This document shows positions 8,165 through 14,580 of a stretch of DNA of 64,000 nt, piece after piece. The translations under genes and the position numbers were made by a program. The stretch's first letter is position 1; every line of letters begins with the position of its first letter. The notes beneath the pieces are model-generated. The model searched no databases. It saw only the letters and a list, made by a program, of their open reading frames with translations, and had not been told where the DNA came from. The DNA comes from CAYPUG01 sp964413905 (GTDB taxonomy: Bacteria; Chloroflexota; Anaerolineae; JAADDB01): contig CAYPUG010000001.1 in assembly GCA_964413905.1 (NCBI GenBank), positions 12,022 to 76,021 on the forward strand, given 5' to 3'.

Positions 8165-8431
8165 TCACATAAAGATCCAGAGGATAGCCACTGCAATGAA
8201 CAACAGCGCCAACCCCGCCACCGCGATCCACAAGGCGAGTTGGTGATACACATCGGCCTCGTGTACACGTCGACCGTGGCCTGCGTGGAATCGCTTCCCC
8301 CGCTCCAATTGGATGGGGTTTGCCGGTTCGTGGCCCCGCACGTATTGCAGCCACCAGGCTCGATGACAGAAGTCCCAACGGGCCAACTCACTGGCCCGAA
8401 TTAATCGCTTATACTGATCGCGCTCGCTCAT
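8165..8431 (-). CDS. Cas4/RecB-type nuclease, N-terminal half with membrane tail
   Basis: This 88-residue protein matches the start of Cas4-like nucleases: RLIRASELARWDFCHRAWWL (residues 9-28, Cys22) followed by G45-KRF-H49. In the family these positions supply the first cluster cysteine and a helix with a conserved His. Residues 65-88 form a membrane helix, and the protein then ends. The downstream gene starts with a second membrane helix and carries the catalytic residues. Together the halves would form a hairpin in the membrane with both nuclease parts on the same side. ATG 8431 is preferred (GGGTGA just upstream); an in-frame GTG lies three codons earlier. Single-base change of the TGA would restore one protein, so a recent nonsense mutation or sequencing error must be kept in mind. 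Confidence 0.65.
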   Translation of the reverse strand: MSERDQYKRLIRASELARWDFCHRAWWLQYVRGHEPANPIQLERGKRFHAGHGRRVHEADVYHQLALWIAVAGLALLFIAVAILWIFM

Positions 8432-8450
8432 GCTGTTCACCCAGAAAGAA

Positions 8451-8459
8451 CTTGTACCA
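8451..8459 (-). promoter_or_regulatory. Possible extended -10 promoter for the split nuclease operon
   Basis: Read on the minus strand, TGG-TACAAG forms an extended -10 box. TTATCA lies 19 bases upstream (8476-8481) as a weak -35. The resulting leader to ATG 8431 would be only about 13 bases. Similar TGG-TACAAT and TGG-TAAAAT boxes occur before the genes at 53021 and 55093. Confidence 0.3.
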
Positions 8460-8573
8460 CTACCCCCGGCCTGATTGATAACAGCCTATGCACCTCATTG
8501 ATGAAGACACAAAACTCACCCGCTCCGGCAGCGAAAATAACCGGCTCGATTGAAAAAACTCATGGAACCCTAT

Positions 8574-8610
8574 GGGTAGGTAGGCGACGGCAGTGCCTTC
8601 ACCTATCCAC
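8574..8610. repeat. REP-like palindromic repeat, copy A
   Basis: The sequence contains GTAGGCGACGGC-AGT-GCCTTCACCTATCC, an imperfect palindrome of about 30 bases. Related copies lie at 9438, 27155, 48279 and 55169, all intergenic. This one lies between the split nuclease genes and the translin-like gene, just past the translin stop (minus strand), where it could also act as a transcript end. Confidence 0.6.
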
Positions 8611-8620
8611 CACACCTCGC

Positions 8621-9250
8621 TCAATCGGCCTCGTCCGTTTTTCGACCTAACGCGCGGATAAGCCGATCATGCTGCAATGTGAGCGTTAAATCCCCTCTCG
8701 TGCGTTCCAGCACACCGCGCAGCACATCCACCTGCCGACGCAATCCACCGGTGATGGCGTCGGGATAATCAACCAGGATCAGCACGTCGTAGACGTCCTC
8801 CATGTAGGATAACAACAATTCGGCCCGTTCCAATTCCTGCCGACGCATCAGATCTAAAATGTGTCGACGCAACTCGGTGGCTGCCTCGGCCAACCCACCC
8901 AGGTACACGTGGTCGGGCACGTTCATACTTTCCGGGGTAGGCAGAGGGGCGCCCCTGACAAACGCCAAGAGAGTCTCGGCCTCTACCCACTCCTTCAACG
9001 CGTCCCCGGTATATCCCGTGAAGTAGAGGTCAGGGTGTTCCTCGAGGGGCTGCACCAATGCCTGAGCCTGACGTCGCGCGTCTTCCAGAAGGCGTTGAGC
9101 CTCCTCGAATTGATGACGGTGAACCGCTCGCGTGATCAGTCCGCACGTGCGAATCAACGTCCTGGATCGTTGCAGGGTCTCATCTCGAACGCGGTTCTTT
9201 GTTTCCAAGCGCCCGAGAATGCGCTCAATGGCTTCCTGTAATCCATCCAC
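8621..9250 (-). CDS. Translin/TRAX-family protein
   Basis: This 209-residue, mostly helical protein matches the translin fold along its whole length. Landmarks are RDETLQRSRTLIRTCGLITR with AVHR following, YFTGYTGDALKEWVEAETLL, VYLGGLAEAATELRRHILD, MEDVYDVLILVDYPDAITGG and LRRQVDVLRGVLERTRGDLT. In eukaryotic TRAX the RNase site uses acidic residues in E-x2-E and D-x3-E motifs; here Glu87/Glu90 and Glu122/Glu126 occupy those places, so an active endoribonuclease is plausible. Bacterial members are often left as hypothetical or mislabelled. No second translin-type gene is seen, so it may form a homo-oligomer. It lies upstream of the Cas4-like halves on the same strand, but a 189-base gap with a repeat separates them. 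Confidence 0.8.
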   Translation of the reverse strand: MDGLQEAIERILGRLETKNRVRDETLQRSRTLIRTCGLITRAVHRHQFEEAQRLLEDARRQAQALVQPLEEHPDLYFTGYTGDALKEWVEAETLLAFVRGAPLPTPESMNVPDHVYLGGLAEAATELRRHILDLMRRQELERAELLLSYMEDVYDVLILVDYPDAITGGLRRQVDVLRGVLERTRGDLTLTLQHDRLIRALGRKTDEAD

Positions 9251-9437
9251 CGGTGTTCCGCTCCTCGTCGAGGTTGGGATGTGGTGAACAATGGCCGGCC
9301 ACGATATTCCCGCGATGTCTTTGTGGCTTGAGTATATTCACGATAAAGGGTTTTTCCAAATAGCGCGAATTCGCTCCTCCCGCGCTTACCGGGATACGAG
9401 AAGGCTCGTCGTGTCCCCGGGCTTTTCAGAGAGTTTA

Positions 9438-9486
9438 CGGGTAGGCGACGGCATTGCCGTGGCCTACCCGGCCGTCGCCTACCCGA
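9438..9486. repeat. REP-like palindromic repeat, copy B (tandem arms)
   Basis: The unit GGGTAGGCGACGGC-ATT-GCCGTGGCCTACCC forms a near-perfect hairpin and is followed at once by another right arm, GGCCGTCGCCTACCC. It is the most complete copy in the window and defines the family consensus as GGTAGGCGAMGGC-ANT-GCCKTCGCCTACC. It lies in the gap upstream of serS. Confidence 0.65.
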
Positions 9487-9567
9487 GGGTCTTACGATGG
9501 CTCAACCGCCGATACAGCGCCTTCGCGTGTTAGAGCATTGAAAAACTCCGTCGTGCCCCCACGCGCT

Positions 9568-9596
9568 TGCCTCTCTTCATGCATCTTTGTACAATT
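9568..9596 (+). promoter_or_regulatory. Sigma-70 promoter for serS
   Basis: TTGCCT at 9568-9573 and TACAAT at 9591-9596 are separated by exactly 17 bases. Transcription would start near 9603, giving a leader of about 205 bases before serS. The same -35 sequence occurs at the rpmB promoter candidate. Confidence 0.6.
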
Positions 9597-9600
9597 TAGT

Positions 9601-9640
9601 CTGATTGACGGACATATCGCGTTTCATGTACCTCGGCGTA
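9601..9640 (+). repeat. Dispersed CTGATKGACGGAC repeat, copy 2 (40 bp)
   Basis: This copy matches 2447-2486 at 31 of 40 positions. It begins right at the inferred serS transcription start, so it would form the 5' end of the leader. Its first nine bases are complementary to 9697-9705. Confidence 0.5.
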
Positions 9641-9807
9641 AAGAAGGAGTAGCCTTCCCCTTTCTAGGCCAAGGTGCATTCACAGAGTTTTTGTCAGTCA
9701 ATCAGCAATTTAGTTTACAATAGAAATAGCTCATGAAGGCACAGAAGCCAATCCCCCCATCCACGACCGCAACACCGAGGGGAATTTTACCGCGGGGAGG
9801 TACACGT

Positions 9808-11088
9808 ATGCTTGACATCACACTGATTCGAGAACACCCAGAAGTCGTCCGGGAGGGCTTGCGCAAACGACATGAAGACACCGATATTCTCGATCGCGTT
9901 CTGGAACTGGATCGCCGACGCCGCTCGCTCCTGCAAGAAGTAGAACACCTGCGCGCGGAACGGAATCGTGTGTCCAAGGAAATCGGCCGGACCAAGGACA
10001 GCGCGGAGCGGGACGCGAAAATCAAGGCCATGCGCGAACTCAAGACGCGCCTGGAACGCCTGGAGCAAGCACTCCGCGAAGTGGAGACCCAACTTCAGGA
10101 TGCGCTCTCTCGCATCCCCAACCTCCCCCATGAATCCGTCCCCGAGGGTGTGGACGATCGGGACAACGTGGTCGTGAGAACATGGGGCGAACCGCGCACC
10201 TTTGACTTTACCCCCCTTCCCCACTGGGACTTGGGTCCCATGTTAGACATCATTGATTTCGAACGCGCCGCGAAAATCTCCGGCAGTCGATTTTACATCC
10301 TCAAAGGTCTGGGCGCACGGTTACAGCGCGCGCTCATCACCTGGATGTTGGACGTGCACACTCAAGAGCACGGGTATGTGGAGGTGTATCCTCCCGCGCT
10401 GGTGCGCTCACGGGCCCTTTACGGAACAGGAAACCTGCCCAAGTTCGCGGACGTGCTGTACAAGGACCACGAGGAAGACCTCTGGCTCATCCCCACCGCG
10501 GAAGTGCCTGTGACAAACCTGTACGCGGACGAAATTTTGCCGCCGGGAAGTCTCCCCATCTACCACACCGCGTACACACCCTGTTTCCGGCGGGAGAAAG
10601 TCGCGGCCGGCCGCGATGTGCGAGGTATCAAGCGAGTCCACCAATTCGACAAGGTGGAATTGGTAAAATTCGTGGAACCAGAACAGGGGTGGGAGGAGTT
10701 ACAAACCCTGTTGCAAAACGCGGAAGTCCTATTGCAACGGTTGGACCTGCCCTACCGTGTGGTGTTGCTCAGTACCGGGGACCTGGGCTTCAGCGCGAGC
10801 ATCACCTATGACCTGGAAGTGTGGGCTCCGGGCAGTCAGGAATGGTTGGAAGTGTCCTCCTGCAGTTGGTTCACCGACTTCCAAGCACGACGAGCGAACA
10901 TCCGCTACCGCCCGGCGTCGAACGCGAAACCGCGTTTCGTGCACACCCTCAACGGATCGGGGTTGGCTCTGCCACGCACCATGATCGCCATCCTGGAAAA
11001 TTACCAACAACCGGACGGATCCGTGGTCATCCCGGAGGTCCTCCGTCCGTACATGGGCGTCGACAAGATAGAGAATCCGGGTATGTAG
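9808..11088 (+). CDS. serS: Seryl-tRNA synthetase
   Basis: This 426-residue class II synthetase charges tRNA-Ser. It begins MLDITLIREHPEVVREGL and has the N-terminal antiparallel coiled-coil arm (about residues 30-105) that binds the long variable arm of tRNA-Ser. Class II motif 2 is TPCFRREKVAAGRDVRGIKR and motif 3 is NGSGLALPRTMIAILENYQ. The frame is open from 9733, but ATG 9808 matches the family start and follows GGGGAGG. It is preceded by its own promoter and a long leader. The next gene begins 185 bases downstream, after a small hairpin. Confidence 0.97.
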   Translation: MLDITLIREHPEVVREGLRKRHEDTDILDRVLELDRRRRSLLQEVEHLRAERNRVSKEIGRTKDSAERDAKIKAMRELKTRLERLEQALREVETQLQDALSRIPNLPHESVPEGVDDRDNVVVRTWGEPRTFDFTPLPHWDLGPMLDIIDFERAAKISGSRFYILKGLGARLQRALITWMLDVHTQEHGYVEVYPPALVRSRALYGTGNLPKFADVLYKDHEEDLWLIPTAEVPVTNLYADEILPPGSLPIYHTAYTPCFRREKVAAGRDVRGIKRVHQFDKVELVKFVEPEQGWEELQTLLQNAEVLLQRLDLPYRVVLLSTGDLGFSASITYDLEVWAPGSQEWLEVSSCSWFTDFQARRANIRYRPASNAKPRFVHTLNGSGLALPRTMIAILENYQQPDGSVVIPEVLRPYMGVDKIENPGM

Positions 11089-11108
11089 GCGGGGCGGCAG
11101 GCCTGCCC

Positions 11109-11140
11109 ATGGTGCAACCGTACGAATTCGCCTGCACCAT
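11109..11140 (+). terminator. Hairpin after serS
   Basis: ATGGTGCA at 11109-11116 pairs with TGCACCAT at 11133-11140 (8 bp, 16-base loop). A perfect palindrome GGCAGGCCTGCC lies just upstream. There is no T-run, so it may only stabilise the serS mRNA end. Confidence 0.35.
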
Positions 11141-11273
11141 AGGACCTGTCTTTCCGGAACAGACGTGGAGTTGTACGGGCCGACATGGGCGCCTTCGATG
11201 GGGGGCCTCCTACTAATAAGCCGGATGCTTACGCCTACCATCACTTTTTATTTCGTTACTTGGAGTCAGGACG

Positions 11274-13313
11274 ATGAACTTCTTCATGTTCGTGCTCCTG
11301 TTCAGTGTACTGGTGCGCTTTCTGGCCTTTCTCGTCGTGCTGGAACTGTACTATCGCTTCCGTGATGTACACATTCTCCTGATTGCCATCACCGTGCTTC
11401 TCATGTGTGCCCCTCCGGGATTCCGCCTGTGGCAATTACTTCAAGAACCGCCCCCCCAGCACCTCGCGCTGTGGATGGTCGTCTCCCTCCCGGTCGTCAG
11501 CATCCTTATCCTCTTTTCCACCCTGATTTTCCACCGCTACATCCCGGTTATTCTAGAAACACAAAAACAACAAGACCGGATGCTCAACCAGTTACGGCTT
11601 CTCTATAGCCTAAGTGATACACTGGCCCGTTCAAAATCCCTAGATGAGGTGTACTCCAACGCGTTGACCAACATTCTCCAAGCGCTAAACGCGGATCGTG
11701 CCGCTGTACTCCTTCGGGATCCCGATAACGTCGTCCGGTTTAAGGCGTGGCATGGGCTTAGCGAACAATATCGGCAATCCGTAAAGGGCCACTTCCCCTG
11801 GTCCTTTGATGATCCCCACCCGGAACCCATTCTCATCGCAGATGCGCTCGATGACGAACGAACGCTCCCCTTCCGAGACGCCCTGGAACAGGAGGGCATT
11901 CGTGCCATGGGCTTCATCCCTCTATACTACAAGGGACACCTGCTGGGAAAATTCATGGTCTACTGGAATGAACCCCACCCGTTCACGGAGGATGAAATCC
12001 GGCTGGCCCAAACCGTAGCCAACCACATTGCCGCGGCCATCATCCGCAAACAACAGGAAGAAATGCTCGCCGAACAAGCACAGCGCCTCAACGCGCTTAT
12101 CCAATCATCCGGCATTCTTGTGGCCGGACACCCCCTTGATGAGGTGCTTCAACGCATCATCGCCATCGCGAACCAAGTCATACGGTCCGATTACACGGCC
12201 ATTGTCCTGTTCAAAGAAGACGAAAACGACTTCTATGAAGCATTGAACAACATGCCGACCCTGCCCACTCTTCACTACACCCGTCGTCCAGATGGCCTAT
12301 CCCATTGGATTAAAGAACATCGGCGCCTTGTCATCGTGGACAAAGTCGACGGGGACGGAAACTTTTACCCTCCCTTAGGGGAAGACGCCCCCAAGACCGT
12401 CAACGAATATATCCGCCGCATGGGCATTCAATCCTTCGCGGGTATCCCTCTCGTCATACGAGACAGATTCCTCGGCATCATGTGGGTACACAATACCCGG
12501 CCCTTCACCTTTCACGGCCAAGAAGCCATCCTCCAGGCCTTTGGATACCTCGTCTCCATTGCACTGGAGAACGCTTCCCTATACACTTCTCTTAAACGAG
12601 CCTTACAAGCTAAGGATGAGATGATACAGAACGTCTCCCATGAACTGAGAACTCCATTAACCATTATCCGGGGTTACACCGAACTCCTCCTCGACCCTAC
12701 CCTCTGGGATCTTCCCGAAGAATTGCACCCCATCCTGAGCACCGTGGACCGACAAGCGCGCCACCTCCACACGCTGGTGGAACGATTACTGTTGCTGCAA
12801 GCACTTGACCAACGTCCACTGCATTGGCAAATCTTGCACTTGGATACCTGGCTAGAGGAGATCGTTTCCGATTGGTACATCCGGGCCCAAAAACAAGGCC
12901 TTCACCTCCATCTAGACATTGAAAAACCTCTCCCCCCCGTCCGCGCCGACCCGGACTTGTTACGGGAAATCGTGATCAACCTCCTGGACAATGCGTTCAA
13001 ATTTACCCCCCAAGGGCGCAACATCTATGTACGAGCCTTTACTGAGAAACATGAAGTCATCGTCAGTGTCCAGGATGAAGGCGAGGGTATCCCCCCGGAC
13101 AAATTGAACACCATCTTCCAACGCTTCTACCAAATCAACGGCAGCATCCACCGTAAGTACAGTGGTATGGGCATTGGCCTTTCCTTATGTCAAGCCATCA
13201 TCGAACGACACGGTGGCCGCATATGGGCCGAAAGCGAAGGACTCGGCCACGGCAGCACGTTCTCCTTTGCCCTTCCAATTCACACCGCGGGTGGAGATGA
13301 ACATCATGGCTGA
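11274..13313 (+). CDS. Membrane GAF-domain sensor histidine kinase
   Basis: This 679-residue protein has three or four membrane helices in residues 1-90, then two GAF-like domains. The first is near 105-255 (SLSDTLARSKSLDEVYSNAL ... LLRDPDNVVRF) and the second near 275-435 (LVAGHPLDEVLQRIIAIANQ ... GIPLVIRDRFLGIMWVHN). The HisKA segment QNVSHELRTPLTIIRGYTEL holds the phosphorylated His, and the ATPase domain has INLLDNAFKFTP (N box), DEGEGIPPDKL (G1), FQRFYQ (F box) and GMGIGLSLCQ (G2). It should autophosphorylate in response to a ligand or redox signal. No response regulator gene is in the window. Its 3' end overlaps the next gene by 8 bases. Confidence 0.93.
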   Translation: MNFFMFVLLFSVLVRFLAFLVVLELYYRFRDVHILLIAITVLLMCAPPGFRLWQLLQEPPPQHLALWMVVSLPVVSILILFSTLIFHRYIPVILETQKQQDRMLNQLRLLYSLSDTLARSKSLDEVYSNALTNILQALNADRAAVLLRDPDNVVRFKAWHGLSEQYRQSVKGHFPWSFDDPHPEPILIADALDDERTLPFRDALEQEGIRAMGFIPLYYKGHLLGKFMVYWNEPHPFTEDEIRLAQTVANHIAAAIIRKQQEEMLAEQAQRLNALIQSSGILVAGHPLDEVLQRIIAIANQVIRSDYTAIVLFKEDENDFYEALNNMPTLPTLHYTRRPDGLSHWIKEHRRLVIVDKVDGDGNFYPPLGEDAPKTVNEYIRRMGIQSFAGIPLVIRDRFLGIMWVHNTRPFTFHGQEAILQAFGYLVSIALENASLYTSLKRALQAKDEMIQNVSHELRTPLTIIRGYTELLLDPTLWDLPEELHPILSTVDRQARHLHTLVERLLLLQALDQRPLHWQILHLDTWLEEIVSDWYIRAQKQGLHLHLDIEKPLPPVRADPDLLREIVINLLDNAFKFTPQGRNIYVRAFTEKHEVIVSVQDEGEGIPPDKLNTIFQRFYQINGSIHRKYSGMGIGLSLCQAIIERHGGRIWAESEGLGHGSTFSFALPIHTAGGDEHHG

Positions 13314-14571
13314 GCGCGGTCGAATAAACTTGCGCCAACGACTGCGTCGCCTGGGAACGCGCAGAAGCACCCGACCTACCCCTCAGCCCACTCCGTCGCC
13401 GGCTCGTGCCGTCCAGGAACATCCTCCATTGACCCACGTTATCGGCGGGGATGAGATCTCCACGTCTCGGGGCACATTTCACCTGCGGGAAATCACCTAC
13501 GACCCGCATCACATCCACGGTCGTTACCCACTCGGTCGCATTTTGGACGCGCCCCTTCACCCCCTCAGATACTTAAGCACCAGGGCCTTGTCCGTGCTCC
13601 CACCGGTCACAGAGATGGCCTTTCTCGATACGGAGACCCTAGGGCTCTCCCGCGGAACGGGCACTACCGTCTTCCTGGTCGGACTGGGTTTCATCACCCC
13701 AACAAAAATTTACGTCCACCAGTATTTCATCCGAGACCTCCACGAAGAAGCCGCCATGCTAGAACACCTGGCAACGGCTCTCGCCCGAGCAACGATGGTT
13801 GTTACGTATAACGGTCGCTCCTTCGACCTCCCCCTTCTGAACACCCGTTACACCTTGCACCTCATTCCCTCCCCACTGGAGAAGTTAGGGCACGTAGATC
13901 TCCTGGTGCAAGCCCGGCGCCTGTGGGGGCACCGGTTGCCCCGTTGCACCTTAGGGGATGTGGAACGAGGCATCCTCGGCCACCATCGGGAAGAATTGGA
14001 CATCCCCGGCTGGTTGGTTCCCGTTCTGTATCGGGATTACCTGCGCACCCGCGATCCGACACCTTTACGCCAAGTGTTTTACCACAACCTCCACGACATC
14101 CTCTCCCTCATCGCGCTAACCGACATCGTGCTTCGAGCCTGGGACGATCCTTGGTCAGAGCCGAGCGTCTACCCAGAGGACTTGGTAAGTCTGGCGATGT
14201 ACTTCATGACCCATGGCGAGGAGGAACGGGCAGAAGTCCTCCTGCGTTACGCCATGCACCATGTCCATCACCCCCAACGTCGGCTGGATGTTTACCGAAC
14301 GTTGGGACGGCTCCTCAAGCGCCGAGAACAGTGGGCCGAAGCCCTGTCCCTGTGGGAAACCTGGACCCAAGAACTCCCACTGCCCGACCTCACCCCGTTT
14401 GAAGAACTGGCGAAATATTATGAATGGCGGGCGCGCGACTTCCGGCAGGCACTCCACTGGACCGACGCGGGATTAGCCATCCTGGATCATGCGCCTCAAG
14501 ATGTCCAACATCGATGGCGGCCAACGTTGGAACACCGTCGTCGTCGCCTTGTCCGACGTTTAAGGAGCTGA
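13306..14571 (+). CDS. YprB-type RNase H-like exonuclease with TPR tail
   Basis: This 421-residue protein has an RNase H-like (DEDD) exonuclease core. The acidic residues are visible in MAFLDTETLGLSRGTGTTVF (D-x-E), TYNGRSFDLPLLNTRY (D) and YHNLHDILSLIALTDI (D). These segments and the order match the YprB/RNase_H_2 family. Residues 290-410 form TPR-like helical pairs, e.g. EERAEVLLRYAMHH and EQWAEALSLWETW. ATG 13306 is chosen over the ATG at 13297 because GGTGGAG has proper spacing only for the later one. It overlaps the sensor kinase gene, suggesting co-translation. In other bacteria such proteins sit near helicases; the substrate here is not known. Confidence 0.8.
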   Translation: MAERGRINLRQRLRRLGTRRSTRPTPQPTPSPARAVQEHPPLTHVIGGDEISTSRGTFHLREITYDPHHIHGRYPLGRILDAPLHPLRYLSTRALSVLPPVTEMAFLDTETLGLSRGTGTTVFLVGLGFITPTKIYVHQYFIRDLHEEAAMLEHLATALARATMVVTYNGRSFDLPLLNTRYTLHLIPSPLEKLGHVDLLVQARRLWGHRLPRCTLGDVERGILGHHREELDIPGWLVPVLYRDYLRTRDPTPLRQVFYHNLHDILSLIALTDIVLRAWDDPWSEPSVYPEDLVSLAMYFMTHGEEERAEVLLRYAMHHVHHPQRRLDVYRTLGRLLKRREQWAEALSLWETWTQELPLPDLTPFEELAKYYEWRARDFRQALHWTDAGLAILDHAPQDVQHRWRPTLEHRRRRLVRRLRS

Positions 14572-14580
14572 GGTCCCACA

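Larger units (their letters stand above)
9251..9807 (+). other. 557-base gap upstream of serS
   Basis: No protein gene or tRNA is recognisable here. The stretch holds a REP-like repeat (9438-9486), a clear promoter (9568-9596), a dispersed repeat (9601-9640), a second weaker promoter-like pair (TTGTCA 9691 and TACAAT 9716, 19-base spacing) and the serS ribosome site. The bases CTGATTGAC at 9601-9609 and GTCAATCAG at 9697-9705 are complementary and could close a leader domain of about 105 bases in the serS mRNA. Confidence 0.6.

Noticed and set aside
8165..8167. Selenocysteine at the TGA between nuclease halves
   Set aside because: No stable SECIS-like stem directly downstream, the position lies in a loop between membrane helices, and an SD site for the next ATG overlaps the stop.
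7601..8431. A complete CRISPR-Cas module around the Cas4-like genes
   Set aside because: No cas1, cas2, effector gene or regularly spaced direct repeats were seen within the window.
9774..9800. T-box-like element before serS
   Set aside because: The bases AGGGGAATTTTACCGCGG resemble the T-box AGGGTGGNACCGCG, but the TGGN bulge is absent and no specifier loop or terminator/antiterminator pair was seen.
9251..9807. tRNA or small RNA gene in the serS gap
   Set aside because: No GTTCRANNC T-loop or cloverleaf pairing could be found; only repeats and promoters are present.
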